Below, piece by piece: positions 1-5,695 of a DNA stretch of 8,964 bases. The notes below the pieces were generated by a model. The model saw nothing but the letters and a program-made list of their open reading frames with translations. It was not told the origin of the DNA and ran no database searches. The DNA lies in the NCBI GenBank assembly GCA_031388245.1, contig JANNED010000006.1, positions 1-8,964 on the forward strand, read 5' to 3'. The DNA is from JANMDU01 sp031388245. GTDB taxonomy: Bacteria; Pseudomonadota; Gammaproteobacteria; Burkholderiales; Burkholderiaceae_C. Position 1 is the first letter of the stretch. Each line of letters starts with the position of its first letter. A program made the translations under genes and the position numbers.

Positions 1-367
1 CCACGCCGAAGCTCGCGCCTGCAATGCCCAGCAGCACGCCCATGGCGATCACATGGTCATAGGTGCTGATGATAAAGTAGCCGCCGATCAAAGCGATCAT
101 GATCAAACTCATCTCCACCAAAGCGGCATTTTTGCGCCCGATGTATTGCGCCAAAATACCCAACGGAAAGCGCATCAGTGCGCCAGCAAGAATAGGCACC
201 GAGATCATGAAGCCTTTTTGTGCAGGCGTGAGATTGAATGTTTCGGAGATGAAGGGTGCCATCGCACCATTCAAGACCCAGACAGCAAAACAAAAATCAA
301 AATAAAAGAAAGCGGCAAACAGCGTGGGCGTGTGCCCGCTCTTGAGGAACGATTTGAAATCTGACAT
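1..367 (-). CDS. narK: NarK-type MFS nitrate/nitrite transporter, N-terminal part (runs off window)
   Basis: This is the first 122 codons of an inner-membrane major facilitator of the nitrate/nitrite porter family; the gene continues beyond base 1. The product begins MSDFKSFLKSGHTPTLFAAF. Hydrophobic segments lie near residues 15-35, 50-70 and 82-100, and a fourth begins near 107. Visible family features are the LTPAQKGFMISVPILAGALMR stretch after helix 1 (seen here as residues 46 to about 66), a G-x-L-A-x-x-x-G-R-K loop between helices 2 and 3 (GILAQYIGRK), and the start of a glycine-rich GIAGASFG stretch resembling the nitrate-porter signature. The start at 367 has a modest CAGG ribosome site 6 bases upstream. 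It lies 106 bp downstream of nrtD and has its own sigma-54-like promoter, so it can be expressed with or apart from the ABC importer. It could transport nitrate, nitrite or exchange both; the assimilatory role is inferred from context. Confidence 0.85.
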   Translation of the reverse strand, partial: MSDFKSFLKSGHTPTLFAAFFYFDFCFAVWVLNGAMAPFISETFNLTPAQKGFMISVPILAGALMRFPLGILAQYIGRKNAALVEMSLIMIALIGGYFIISTYDHVIAMGVLLGIAGASFGV

Positions 368-403
368 GGCTACCTGTGTAATGTGTTGTATTCACAGGAG
401 TAG

Positions 404-420
404 TGCGAAATTCGTGCCAG
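404..420 (-). promoter_or_regulatory. Sigma-54 (RpoN) promoter for the MFS transporter gene
   Basis: On the minus strand this reads CTGGCACG, then AATT, then TCGCA. The -24 element is a full match to YTGGCACG, the -12 element matches TTGCW at four of five positions, and the invariant GG and GC are exactly 10 bases apart. The predicted start of transcription is near base 393, giving a leader of about 26 nt before the ATG at 367. Sequence match only; no expression evidence. Confidence 0.72.
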
Positions 421-438
421 CTCAAACCTTTGCGGTGC

Positions 439-453
439 GCACCAAGATGGTGA
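439..453 (-). promoter_or_regulatory. Probable NtrC (nitrogen regulator) binding site
   Basis: The plus strand reads GCACCA-AGA-TGGTGA, matching 11 of the 12 specified positions of the NtrC consensus GCACYA-N3-TGGTGC. It lies 18 bp upstream of the -24 element of the sigma-54 promoter, centred about 53 bp before the predicted transcription start. That is closer than many NtrC enhancers, but the combination with a sigma-54 promoter ahead of a nitrate transporter is what nitrogen control predicts. The overlapping 10-bp palindrome GGTGCGCACC (434-443) could widen the site. Confidence 0.55.
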
Positions 454-473
454 AATGATGCGCCGAACAGCCA

Positions 474-1292
474 TCAAGCGGCTTGTTTTTCGACATGTGA
501 TTGCCGGTTGTAGAGGAAATCCAGCACGCTGCGCCGGTATTGCACATAGTCGGCGTTTTGCGCGAGCTCCACGCGATGGCGCGGGCGAGGCAGATCAACG
601 GCCAGGATATCGCCAATGGTGGCTGCTGGGCCATTGGTCATCATCACGATGCGATCTGAGAGCAGCACAGCTTCATCCACATCATGCGTCACCATCACCA
701 CGGTGCTGTGTGTCTTTTGCACGATTTCCAACAGTTCATCTTGCAGCTTGGCGCGGGTGAGTGCATCCAGCGCACCGAAAGGCTCATCCATCAGCAACAC
801 TTGGGGCTCCATGCACAGCGCCCGTGCAATGCCCACACGCTGCTTCATGCCACCTGAGATCTCGCCGGGGCGCTTTTGCGCAGCAGGCATGAGCCCCACC
901 ATTTCCAGCGCGGCCTCGGTGCGCGCTTTGAGCTGCGCTTTGCTCTCGCCTTGGCGATTGGTGCTGGTGCTGCCAAAGACACGCTCCACGGCGAGATGCA
1001 CATTCTCGAAGCAGGTCAGCCAAGGCAACAGTGAATGGTTTTGAAACACCATCGCCCGCTCAGGGCCTGGGCCTTTGATTTCTCGGTTGGCACACAGCAG
1101 TGCGCCTTCAGTCGGTGTGGTCAGACCTGCAATCAAATTGAGCAGCGTCGATTTGCCGCAGCCTGAATGGCCAATCAAGGTGACGAATTCGCCTTTGTTG
1201 ACGCTTAAGTTGATGTCTTTCAAGGCAGGGAACAAGCCCTTGGTAGTTTTGAAAGTCTGGGCGACGTTGGTGATTTCGATGAATTTTTGCAT
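474..1292 (-). CDS. nrtD: Nitrate ABC transporter ATP-binding protein NrtD
   Basis: Cytoplasmic ATPase that powers nitrate import through the NrtB permease. In the 272 residues the ABC parts appear in order: Walker A GHSGCGKST (41-49), Q-loop glutamine in VFQNHS (about 84), signature ISGGMKQRVGIARAL (145-159), Walker B VLLMDEP (165-171) followed by the D-loop, and the switch histidine in VTHDVDEA (H203). The length and the final basic PRPRHRVEL segment fit the NrtD/SsuB/TauB group. The protein lacks the long C-terminal sensor-like domain of cyanobacterial NrtC, so it is of the NrtD type. The start at 1292 has a GAGGA ribosome site 7 bases upstream. It follows nrtB in the same direction, separated by 137 bp filled mostly by a palindromic repeat. 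Substrate could be cyanate or sulfonate by family alone; the flanking nrtA and nitrate MFS genes support nitrate. Confidence 0.9.
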   Translation of the reverse strand: MQKFIEITNVAQTFKTTKGLFPALKDINLSVNKGEFVTLIGHSGCGKSTLLNLIAGLTTPTEGALLCANREIKGPGPERAMVFQNHSLLPWLTCFENVHLAVERVFGSTSTNRQGESKAQLKARTEAALEMVGLMPAAQKRPGEISGGMKQRVGIARALCMEPQVLLMDEPFGALDALTRAKLQDELLEIVQKTHSTVVMVTHDVDEAVLLSDRIVMMTNGPAATIGDILAVDLPRPRHRVELAQNADYVQYRRSVLDFLYNRQSHVEKQAA

Positions 1293-1317
1293 GATGAATC
1301 CTCGGTGCGGAAAGAGG

Positions 1318-1413
1318 TGAACACGGAAGTCACAAAAGTTTCACGGAAGCCACGGAAAAATCCAAAGGCTGTTTTTCGTGTCTTCCGTGTAGTTTCCGTG
1401 CCTTCCGTGTTCA
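1318..1413. repeat. About 96-bp imperfect palindrome built from CACGGAAG units
   Basis: The ends are a perfect 12-bp inverted repeat: TGAACACGGAAG at 1318-1329 and CTTCCGTGTTCA at 1402-1413. Inside, further CACGGAAG or CACGGAAA copies face inverted TTCCGTG copies at 1382-1389 and 1393-1399, and an AAAAA run (1356-1360) faces TTTTT (1372-1376) close to the centre, so the transcript can fold into one long hairpin. The element fills most of the nrtB-nrtD gap and ends about 25 bases before the nrtD start. It resembles the dispersed 'CACGAAGGACACGAAG' style intergenic repeats found in many environmental bacteria, which is recollection and not a search result. It may stabilise the upstream nrtAB message or lower nrtD expression. 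Confidence 0.8.
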
Positions 1414-1429
1414 AAAAGAATGAGTCGAA

Positions 1430-2395
1430 TTAAGATTTCACTTCTTCGTAAGTAAAAGCCCCTGCCAGCTTGATGAGAGCAGCCTCCAAGATCAAGCCCA
1501 CAATCCCGATCACGAAGATGGCAATGATGATGTTTTTCACATTCAGATTGTTCCATTCATCCCACACCCAAAAACCAATGCCCACGCCGCCTGTGAGCAT
1601 CTCTGCGGCCACAATCACCAGCCATGCCGTGCCCACTGCCAAGCGCACACCAGTGAGCATGTAAGGCAATACTGCAGGAAATAAAATCTTCGTGATGATC
1701 TTCCACTCCGACAGATTGAGCACACGCGCCACGTTCATGTAGTCTTGCGGCACACGCTGCACGCCGACTGCGGTGTTGATGACCATGGGCCAGATCGAAC
1801 AGATAAAGATCGTCCAGATCGCTGCCGGGTGAGCACCTTTGAACACCAACAAACCAATCGGCAGCCAAGCCAGTGGCGAGACGGGGCGCAGCAGGCTGAT
1901 GAGCGGCCCAAACATGCGATTTAAAAACGTGAAGCGTCCGATCATGAAGCCCAGCGGAATGCCCACCAGCGCTGCCAAGCCAAAGCCCACCGCCACGCGC
2001 TTGAGTGAGCTCCAAATATTCCAGCCAATGCCTTGATCATTCGGACCATTGCTGTAAAACGGCTTGGAGAAAATATCCACGGCTTGCAATGCAGTTGCCC
2101 AAGGCGTTGGGAAAGCGCCTTTGCTGCCCATCGCAATCAATTGCCAAATCGCCACCAACAGCGCCATGCCGATCACGGGCGGTAAGACTTTGAGCCACAG
2201 TGTTTTCCAGTCAAATGGCAAAGAAGATACTTTTTCAAGTGCTTTTTCGGCTTTTCCCGGCGTATCCTTTGTATTAATTGCTACAAAATTTATAGCATTT
2301 AAAGAGGGGCTCGCCGCGCGTTTAAGCGGTGCAGAGGAGGAGGGTATATCGCTTTGGATGTCGCCCAGCGGGCTGTGAAAGACGGCTGCAACCAT
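1430..2395 (-). CDS. nrtB: Nitrate ABC transporter permease NrtB
   Basis: Inner-membrane permease subunit of the nitrate importer, 321 residues. About six hydrophobic segments follow a 60-residue polar N-terminal region: near 70-89, 132-152, 163-184, 190-210, 241-266 and 287-305. The cytoplasmic EAA loop that docks on the ATPase is visible at about 218-250 (NVARVLNLSEWKIITKILFP then ALPY-like VLPYMLTG). The region AWLVIVAAEMLTGGVGIGF (257-275) is typical of the NrtB/SsuC/TauC family. The start at 2395 has an AAGGA site 7 bases upstream and lies 15 bp after the nrtA stop, so the two are cotranscribed and probably coupled. The N-terminal extension contains the odd AINFVAIN stretch encoded by a palindromic element (2279-2296). 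Nitrate specificity is inferred from the neighbouring binding protein. Confidence 0.9.
   Translation of the reverse strand: MVAAVFHSPLGDIQSDIPSSSAPLKRAASPSLNAINFVAINTKDTPGKAEKALEKVSSLPFDWKTLWLKVLPPVIGMALLVAIWQLIAMGSKGAFPTPWATALQAVDIFSKPFYSNGPNDQGIGWNIWSSLKRVAVGFGLAALVGIPLGFMIGRFTFLNRMFGPLISLLRPVSPLAWLPIGLLVFKGAHPAAIWTIFICSIWPMVINTAVGVQRVPQDYMNVARVLNLSEWKIITKILFPAVLPYMLTGVRLAVGTAWLVIVAAEMLTGGVGIGFWVWDEWNNLNVKNIIIAIFVIGIVGLILEAALIKLAGAFTYEEVKS
2279..2296. repeat. TGCTA/TAGCA palindromic element inside the nrtB reading frame
   Basis: The plus strand has TGCTA (2279-2283) and TAGCA (2292-2296) around an AT-rich core. The block encodes the in-frame AINFVAIN residues in the disordered N-terminal extension of NrtB. 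Its AT-rich composition contrasts with the surrounding nrtB sequence. It resembles short AT-rich TGCTAT...ATAGC repeats that I associate with intergenic regions in Comamonadaceae; that family assignment is from memory. Confidence 0.4.
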
Positions 2396-2410
2396 GATGA
2401 TTTCCTTGTA

Positions 2411-3655
2411 TCAAGCTTTGATCTTGAAGCCATCGGCATACTTGGCGGGACTGCTGCCGTCCCAAACCACGCCGTCAATCATTTTGCTCGTGCGCATGTC
2501 GGATTTTGGAAGACTCACCTTGGCGGCTGCCGCAGCTTGCTTGTAAATATCAGTGCGGTTTACCGCCTTGGCCACGGCCAAATAATCGGGGTGATCTTTG
2601 AGCAAGCCCCAGCGTTTGTGTTGCGTGAGGAACCACATGCCATCTGAGAGATACGGATAGTTCACCAAACCATCGTTGAAGAATTTCATATGGTTCGGGT
2701 CATCCCAAGTCTTGCCGAGGCCATTTTGGTAGCGCCCCAAAATGCGTTGGTTGATCACATCCACGCTGGTGTTCACATAAGATTTATCAGCAATCGTCTC
2801 GGCCATTTTGGTTTTGTTTTGCAAGCCAGCATCAATCCATTTTCCGGCTTCGATGATTGCTGCTGTGACTGCGCGGCAGGTGTTGGGATTCTTCGTGGCG
2901 AAATCCTTGGTGATGCCGAGCACTTTCTCGGGATGATCTTTCCACACGTCTTGTGTGGTGGCGGGCGAGACACCAATGCCATCTGCAATGGCGCGATGGT
3001 TCCACGGCTCGCCCACACAATAGCCATCCATGTTGCCCACGCGCATATTCGCCACCATCTGCGGCGGCGGCACGGTGATCACTTTGGCATCTTTGATCGG
3101 ATCAATGCCGCCCGAAGCCAGCCAATAGTTGAGCCACATGGCATGTGTGCCGGTGGGGAAAGTTTGAGCAAACGTGTATTCGTGTTTGTCCGATTGCATC
3201 AGTTTTACCAAGCCCGCCAAATCCGTTGCGCCTTTGTCGGCAAGCTTTTTAGAGAGCGTGAAGCCTTGGCCATTGTGATTGAGCGTCATGAGCACATTCA
3301 TCTCGCGCTTAGGCCCGCCAATGCCCATTTGGATGCCAAACGCTTGGCCATAGAGCATATGCGTCATGTCGTTCTCGCCCGAGAGCAGCTTGTCTCGGAT
3401 GCTCGCCCAGCTCGCCTCTTTGCTAGGAATAATCTTCACACCATGCTTGACATCCAGCCCCAGCACGGAGGCCATCACGATACTCGCGCAATCGGTGAGT
3501 GGAATGAAACCAATCTTCACTTCTTTCTTCTCAGGCGCATCCGAGCCTTGGGCATACACCGTAGCGCGCAATGCAGGCGACAAACCTATTGCGCCTACTG
3601 CACCCATTTGCAGCGCTTTGCGGCGGCTGAGGTTATTTTTCAAAAGATTGTTCAT
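2411..3655 (-). CDS. nrtA: Nitrate-binding periplasmic protein NrtA (Tat-exported)
   Basis: Periplasmic solute receptor that captures nitrate and delivers it to NrtB/NrtD. The 414-residue product starts MNNLLKNNLSRRKALQMG: a twin-arginine motif (SRRKALQ) followed by a hydrophobic stretch and a likely cleavage after VYAQG or nearby, so export in folded form by Tat is expected. The mature part has NrtA/CmpA/NasS family features: KIGFIPLTDCASIVMA (47-62), FPTGTHAMWLNYWLASGGIDP (166-186), MRVGNMDGYCVGEPWNHRAI (204-223) and the aromatic YPYLSDGMWFLTQHKRWG (333-350). The start at 3655 is chosen because GGGAG lies 7 bases upstream and the Tat motif follows at once; the reading frame stays open to 3754, but that extension would translate the leader terminator. 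The export signal argues against the cytoplasmic sensor NasS. First gene of the nrtABD operon. Confidence 0.92.
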   Translation of the reverse strand: MNNLLKNNLSRRKALQMGAVGAIGLSPALRATVYAQGSDAPEKKEVKIGFIPLTDCASIVMASVLGLDVKHGVKIIPSKEASWASIRDKLLSGENDMTHMLYGQAFGIQMGIGGPKREMNVLMTLNHNGQGFTLSKKLADKGATDLAGLVKLMQSDKHEYTFAQTFPTGTHAMWLNYWLASGGIDPIKDAKVITVPPPQMVANMRVGNMDGYCVGEPWNHRAIADGIGVSPATTQDVWKDHPEKVLGITKDFATKNPNTCRAVTAAIIEAGKWIDAGLQNKTKMAETIADKSYVNTSVDVINQRILGRYQNGLGKTWDDPNHMKFFNDGLVNYPYLSDGMWFLTQHKRWGLLKDHPDYLAVAKAVNRTDIYKQAAAAAKVSLPKSDMRTSKMIDGVVWDGSSPAKYADGFKIKA

Positions 3656-3680
3656 GGCGAGACTCCCAAATGCATAGCAA

Positions 3681-3747
3681 ACAAATAAAAAAGGCGCCCT
3701 TGCTTGCAAACGCACAAAATAAGTGCGGTATGCATCAAGAACGCCTT
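3681..3747 (-). terminator. Intrinsic terminator in the nrtA leader (attenuator candidate)
   Basis: On the minus strand AAGGCGTTCTTG (3747-3736) pairs over 12 continuous positions, including two G-U pairs, with CAAGGGCGCCTT (3702-3691). An inner TGCA pair (3705-3708 with 3731-3734) and a 5-bp CGCAC/GTGCG helix (3711-3715 with 3723-3727) extend it. It runs straight into TTTTTT, then ATTTGTTT. It ends about 25 nt before the nrtA ATG, leaving the GGGAG site exposed downstream. Because the sigma-54 promoter lies upstream, nrt transcripts must read through it. It could equally serve to end the kinase transcript. A 5-bp hairpin (3739-3752, GAACG-AAGG-CGTTC) uses the same 5' arm and could compete with it. 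Confidence 0.8.
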
Positions 3748-3757
3748 CGTTCAAATT

Positions 3758-3794
3758 GATTCATCGCTACACGCCATTGCGCAGCTTGGAATCA
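3758..3794 (-). promoter_or_regulatory. Second stem-loop of the nrtA leader
   Basis: TGATTC (minus strand, 3794-3789) pairs with GAATCA (3763-3758). Inside, GCT/AGC and CGC/GCG helices close an AATG loop, with small internal loops between them. It sits between the 5' hairpin and the terminator, so the whole leader between 3812 and 3681 can fold. Its role is unknown; it may be a spacer or part of an alternative antitermination fold. Confidence 0.4.
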
Positions 3795-3796
3795 GT

Positions 3797-3812
3797 GGAT
3801 CAACTTTGATCC
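3797..3812 (-). promoter_or_regulatory. 5' leader hairpin with A1/G4 hexaloop, possible ANTAR-regulator target
   Basis: The minus strand reads GGATC-AAAGTT-GATCC: a 5-bp stem with a six-base loop that has A at position 1 and G at position 4. Those loop positions are the conserved ones in RNA targets of ANTAR antiterminators such as NasR and NasT, which act on nitrate-assimilation leaders. The hairpin would start only a few bases after the transcription start predicted from the sigma-54 promoter. ANTAR targets normally have two such hairpins; only one good one is seen here. No ANTAR protein is encoded in the window. Confidence 0.42.
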
Positions 3813-3827
3813 TTGTATTGCTACAAG
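3812..3827. repeat. Perfect palindrome overlapping the nrtA sigma-54 promoter
   Basis: CTTGTA-TTGC-TACAAG is a perfect 6-4-6 inverted repeat. It begins at the -12 C of the sigma-54 promoter and covers the predicted transcription start. If that promoter is used, the palindrome is mostly not transcribed and is better read as a DNA operator. If transcription starts further upstream it would form a first hairpin (CTTGT-AGCAAT-ACAAG) next to the A1/G4 hairpin. Confidence 0.5.
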
Positions 3828-3842
3828 CGAGAAGCGTGCCAA
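3826..3842 (-). promoter_or_regulatory. Sigma-54 (RpoN) promoter of the nrtABD operon
   Basis: The minus strand reads TTGGCACG, then CTTC, then TCGCT, with GG and GC exactly 10 bases apart. The -24 box is a full match and the -12 box matches four of five positions, the same TCGC variant as the MFS promoter. It lies in the 1-bp-distant flank of the kinase stop codon (3844-3846). Predicted start is near 3815, giving a leader of about 160 nt. Two NtrC-like half sites (TGCACCA at 3881-3887 and AGCACCA at 3911-3917, 30 bp apart) lie upstream inside the kinase gene, but neither has a good partner half. Confidence 0.7.
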
Positions 3843-3843
3843 C

Positions 3844-5688
3844 TTACCTGTTTGCTTTGAGCCAGCGCGAGAGCAAGTCATGCACCAAGCCAATATCGAC
3901 CGGTTTGCGCAGCACCAAATAACCTTCTTCTTCCGCTTGTACCAAAGCGGGTGCATTGAATTCACCACTCACCATCGCACCACGCGCATCGGGCAAGCGC
4001 ACCAAAAGCGCTTTGAGCAATTCAAAGCCGCTCTCGCCAGCGCGTAAGCGTTCGTCGCAAAGAATCGCTTGGGGAATGAAACCAGATTTTAAGCAAGCAA
4101 AGGCTTCGCTCGAGTTGCTGGCGATTTGCAGCTCGATGCCCCACGATTGCAGCAATGCCTGCCATGCGCGGCTGACCTGCGGATCGTCTTCCACAATCAG
4201 GCAGCGCCCGGCGTTAATAGGCAAAAGCGCATTGCTGCTGGCATAGGTGTCTGGCGCATCGCTAGAAATGCCAGGTACATCCGCTACAGCGACGCTTGGC
4301 ACGCGTATCCAAAACCGGGAGCCGCGCCCCAACCGTGAATCCATATCGATTGGCGATTTCAGCAAATGCGCACATCGCGCGACCACTGATAAGCCCAAGC
4401 CATGCCCCTCTGAATCAATGCCCCAAGCATGCTGATCTCGAAAATAGGGCAGGTAAATATTAGACTGCTCATCCTTTGCCACACCAATACCGGTATCACA
4501 CACCTCAATTTGCCAAGTTGCCCCACGCTTGCGAATGGCGAGCAATACACCGCCCTTCAAGGTGTAACGCAGTGCATTCTGAGTCAGATTCAAAATGATC
4601 TGCCTCAGGAGGTTGGCATCCGTCATCGCAAAAGCCGCGTCGCGTGGCAAATGCAAGCGCAGCTGCAAATTCCTGTCTCGTGCATCGGGCTCAAACAACT
4701 TGGAGATATCTTGCAGAAAGGGTTGCAGGTGAACAGGTCTTTGTTCGACTTGAATCACGCCAGATTCCAGTTTCGATAGATCGAGTAAAGAGTTAAACAT
4801 AAGAGTCATGGATCGCATACTTAAACGCAAATCTGACAGCGCTGGTGTGAGAGCTGCATCTTGATTGCGCTGTGAAACGGCTTCCAAGAGCATGCTCATG
4901 GCATGCACGGGTTGTCGCAAATCATGGCTTGCAGTCGCAAGAAAGCGATTTTTTGACTTCAACGCGTCTTCTGCTGCCTCTTTGGCGATTTTGAATTGAT
5001 CGGCCAAGCGCGTGCTGCTTTCTTCTAATCGAACCTGTTGTAAGAAAAATTTGTGCGCCATGATGGCGTGGCGGTAATTGGCACCAGTAAACATCAAAAT
5101 CATCGGCGTGATGTAGTGCCAGTGATTAGGATAGGCAACAACGGACAGGACGCTTGCAACATTCCAAGAGCAATTGAAAAACCGCACAAAAATCCCTAAC
5201 ACAGGGGTTTGATGCGCAGCATTGCTGGCCACAATAGCCGCGATCACCAAATACCACAGCGTATTGAATTCAAAACTGGGATCATTGGCTGTCAGAACGA
5301 AAGGCGCACAGAGCGATAAGCCATGCACACTCACAATGCGTTTGAGCTTAGGTACCCAGTGCGCCATCAAGGCATGCCCATCAAGCTCGCACATATCTGC
5401 TTCAAACTGCCGGATCAATCGCCTTCTGTAAAAAAATGCACCTATGTAGCCTAGCGCCCATATGCTCATTGGTAAAATATCATGTTTTTTGCCATAAAAA
5501 AGCGCTGCCAAGGCGGCGATGATTGGCATCACTGTGAAGCCATAGATCAGGCGTTCAAAAGACATTTTCAAAAGCTGTGCGTGCTTCTCAGGGCTGATGT
5601 CTGTGGGTGGTTGAATCAACTGAACGTATTCGCCCATTAGGCTGGGCAGCTTGAAATGCTTGAAATGCTTGAAAAAACCTGTGCGCAT
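3844..5688 (-). CDS. Membrane-bound hybrid sensor histidine kinase with C-terminal receiver
   Basis: Inner-membrane sensor kinase of unknown stimulus, 614 residues. The N-terminal part (about 45-215) has roughly six hydrophobic segments with short loops and no large periplasmic domain, suggesting sensing within the membrane. A short coiled linker (about 218-245) leads to the dimerisation domain with the phosphate-accepting H255 in ATASHDLRQP, then the ATPase domain with N371 (NLTQNALRYT), DTGIGV (398-403) and GHGLGL (428-433). After a variable linker comes a receiver with acidic E500/D501/D502, phosphoacceptor D545 (LCDERL), S574 and K595 (LRKP), all key residues present. The start at 5688 lies 7 bp after the response-regulator stop, with a weak GGTGA site; the frame is open to 5775 but that would overlap the regulator by 80 bp, and MGEYVQ (5637) is another option. 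It ends at the nrtA promoter. Confidence 0.85.
   Translation of the reverse strand: MRTGFFKHFKHFKLPSLMGEYVQLIQPPTDISPEKHAQLLKMSFERLIYGFTVMPIIAALAALFYGKKHDILPMSIWALGYIGAFFYRRRLIRQFEADMCELDGHALMAHWVPKLKRIVSVHGLSLCAPFVLTANDPSFEFNTLWYLVIAAIVASNAAHQTPVLGIFVRFFNCSWNVASVLSVVAYPNHWHYITPMILMFTGANYRHAIMAHKFFLQQVRLEESSTRLADQFKIAKEAAEDALKSKNRFLATASHDLRQPVHAMSMLLEAVSQRNQDAALTPALSDLRLSMRSMTLMFNSLLDLSKLESGVIQVEQRPVHLQPFLQDISKLFEPDARDRNLQLRLHLPRDAAFAMTDANLLRQIILNLTQNALRYTLKGGVLLAIRKRGATWQIEVCDTGIGVAKDEQSNIYLPYFRDQHAWGIDSEGHGLGLSVVARCAHLLKSPIDMDSRLGRGSRFWIRVPSVAVADVPGISSDAPDTYASSNALLPINAGRCLIVEDDPQVSRAWQALLQSWGIELQIASNSSEAFACLKSGFIPQAILCDERLRAGESGFELLKALLVRLPDARGAMVSGEFNAPALVQAEEEGYLVLRKPVDIGLVHDLLSRWLKANR
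5649..5675. repeat. Three tandem 9-bp units in the kinase N-terminus
   Basis: The unit GCTTGAAAT occurs three times in a row (the third ends in A). In the minus-strand frame it encodes FKH-FKH-FK-like residues 6-13 of the kinase. Each gain or loss of a unit keeps the frame and changes only the length of a basic, His-rich N-terminal tail. It also argues that this stretch is either non-essential or, if the MGEYVQ start is used, untranslated. Confidence 0.75.
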
Positions 5689-5695
5689 GTTGTGT

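Noticed and set aside
53..364. A plus-strand 103-codon frame at the left edge
   Set aside because: It is antisense to the MFS transporter, whose minus-strand frame has clear membrane segments and family motifs.
1220..1414. A short minus-strand frame starting MNTEGTETTRKT
   Set aside because: It is the translation of the palindromic repeat running into nrtD in another frame; such peptides are a known artefact of this sort of repeat.
2411..3655. The substrate-binding protein as NasS, the cytoplasmic nitrate sensor
   Set aside because: A twin-arginine export signal is present, the gene leads a permease/ATPase operon, and no nasT follows it.
2690..3688. A 332-codon plus-strand open frame
   Set aside because: It lies antisense to nrtA, is rich in His/Arg/Cys as mirror frames of GC-biased genes are, and has no recognisable domain; nrtA on the other strand is unmistakable.
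3656..3754. An upstream extension of nrtA by 33 codons
   Set aside because: It would translate the terminator hairpin; the ATG at 3655 has a good ribosome site and is followed directly by the Tat motif.
3881..3917. A full NtrC enhancer upstream of the nrtA promoter
   Set aside because: Only half sites (TGCACCA and AGCACCA) are present; the partner TGGTGC half is missing in both, and both lie in coding sequence, so chance is likely.
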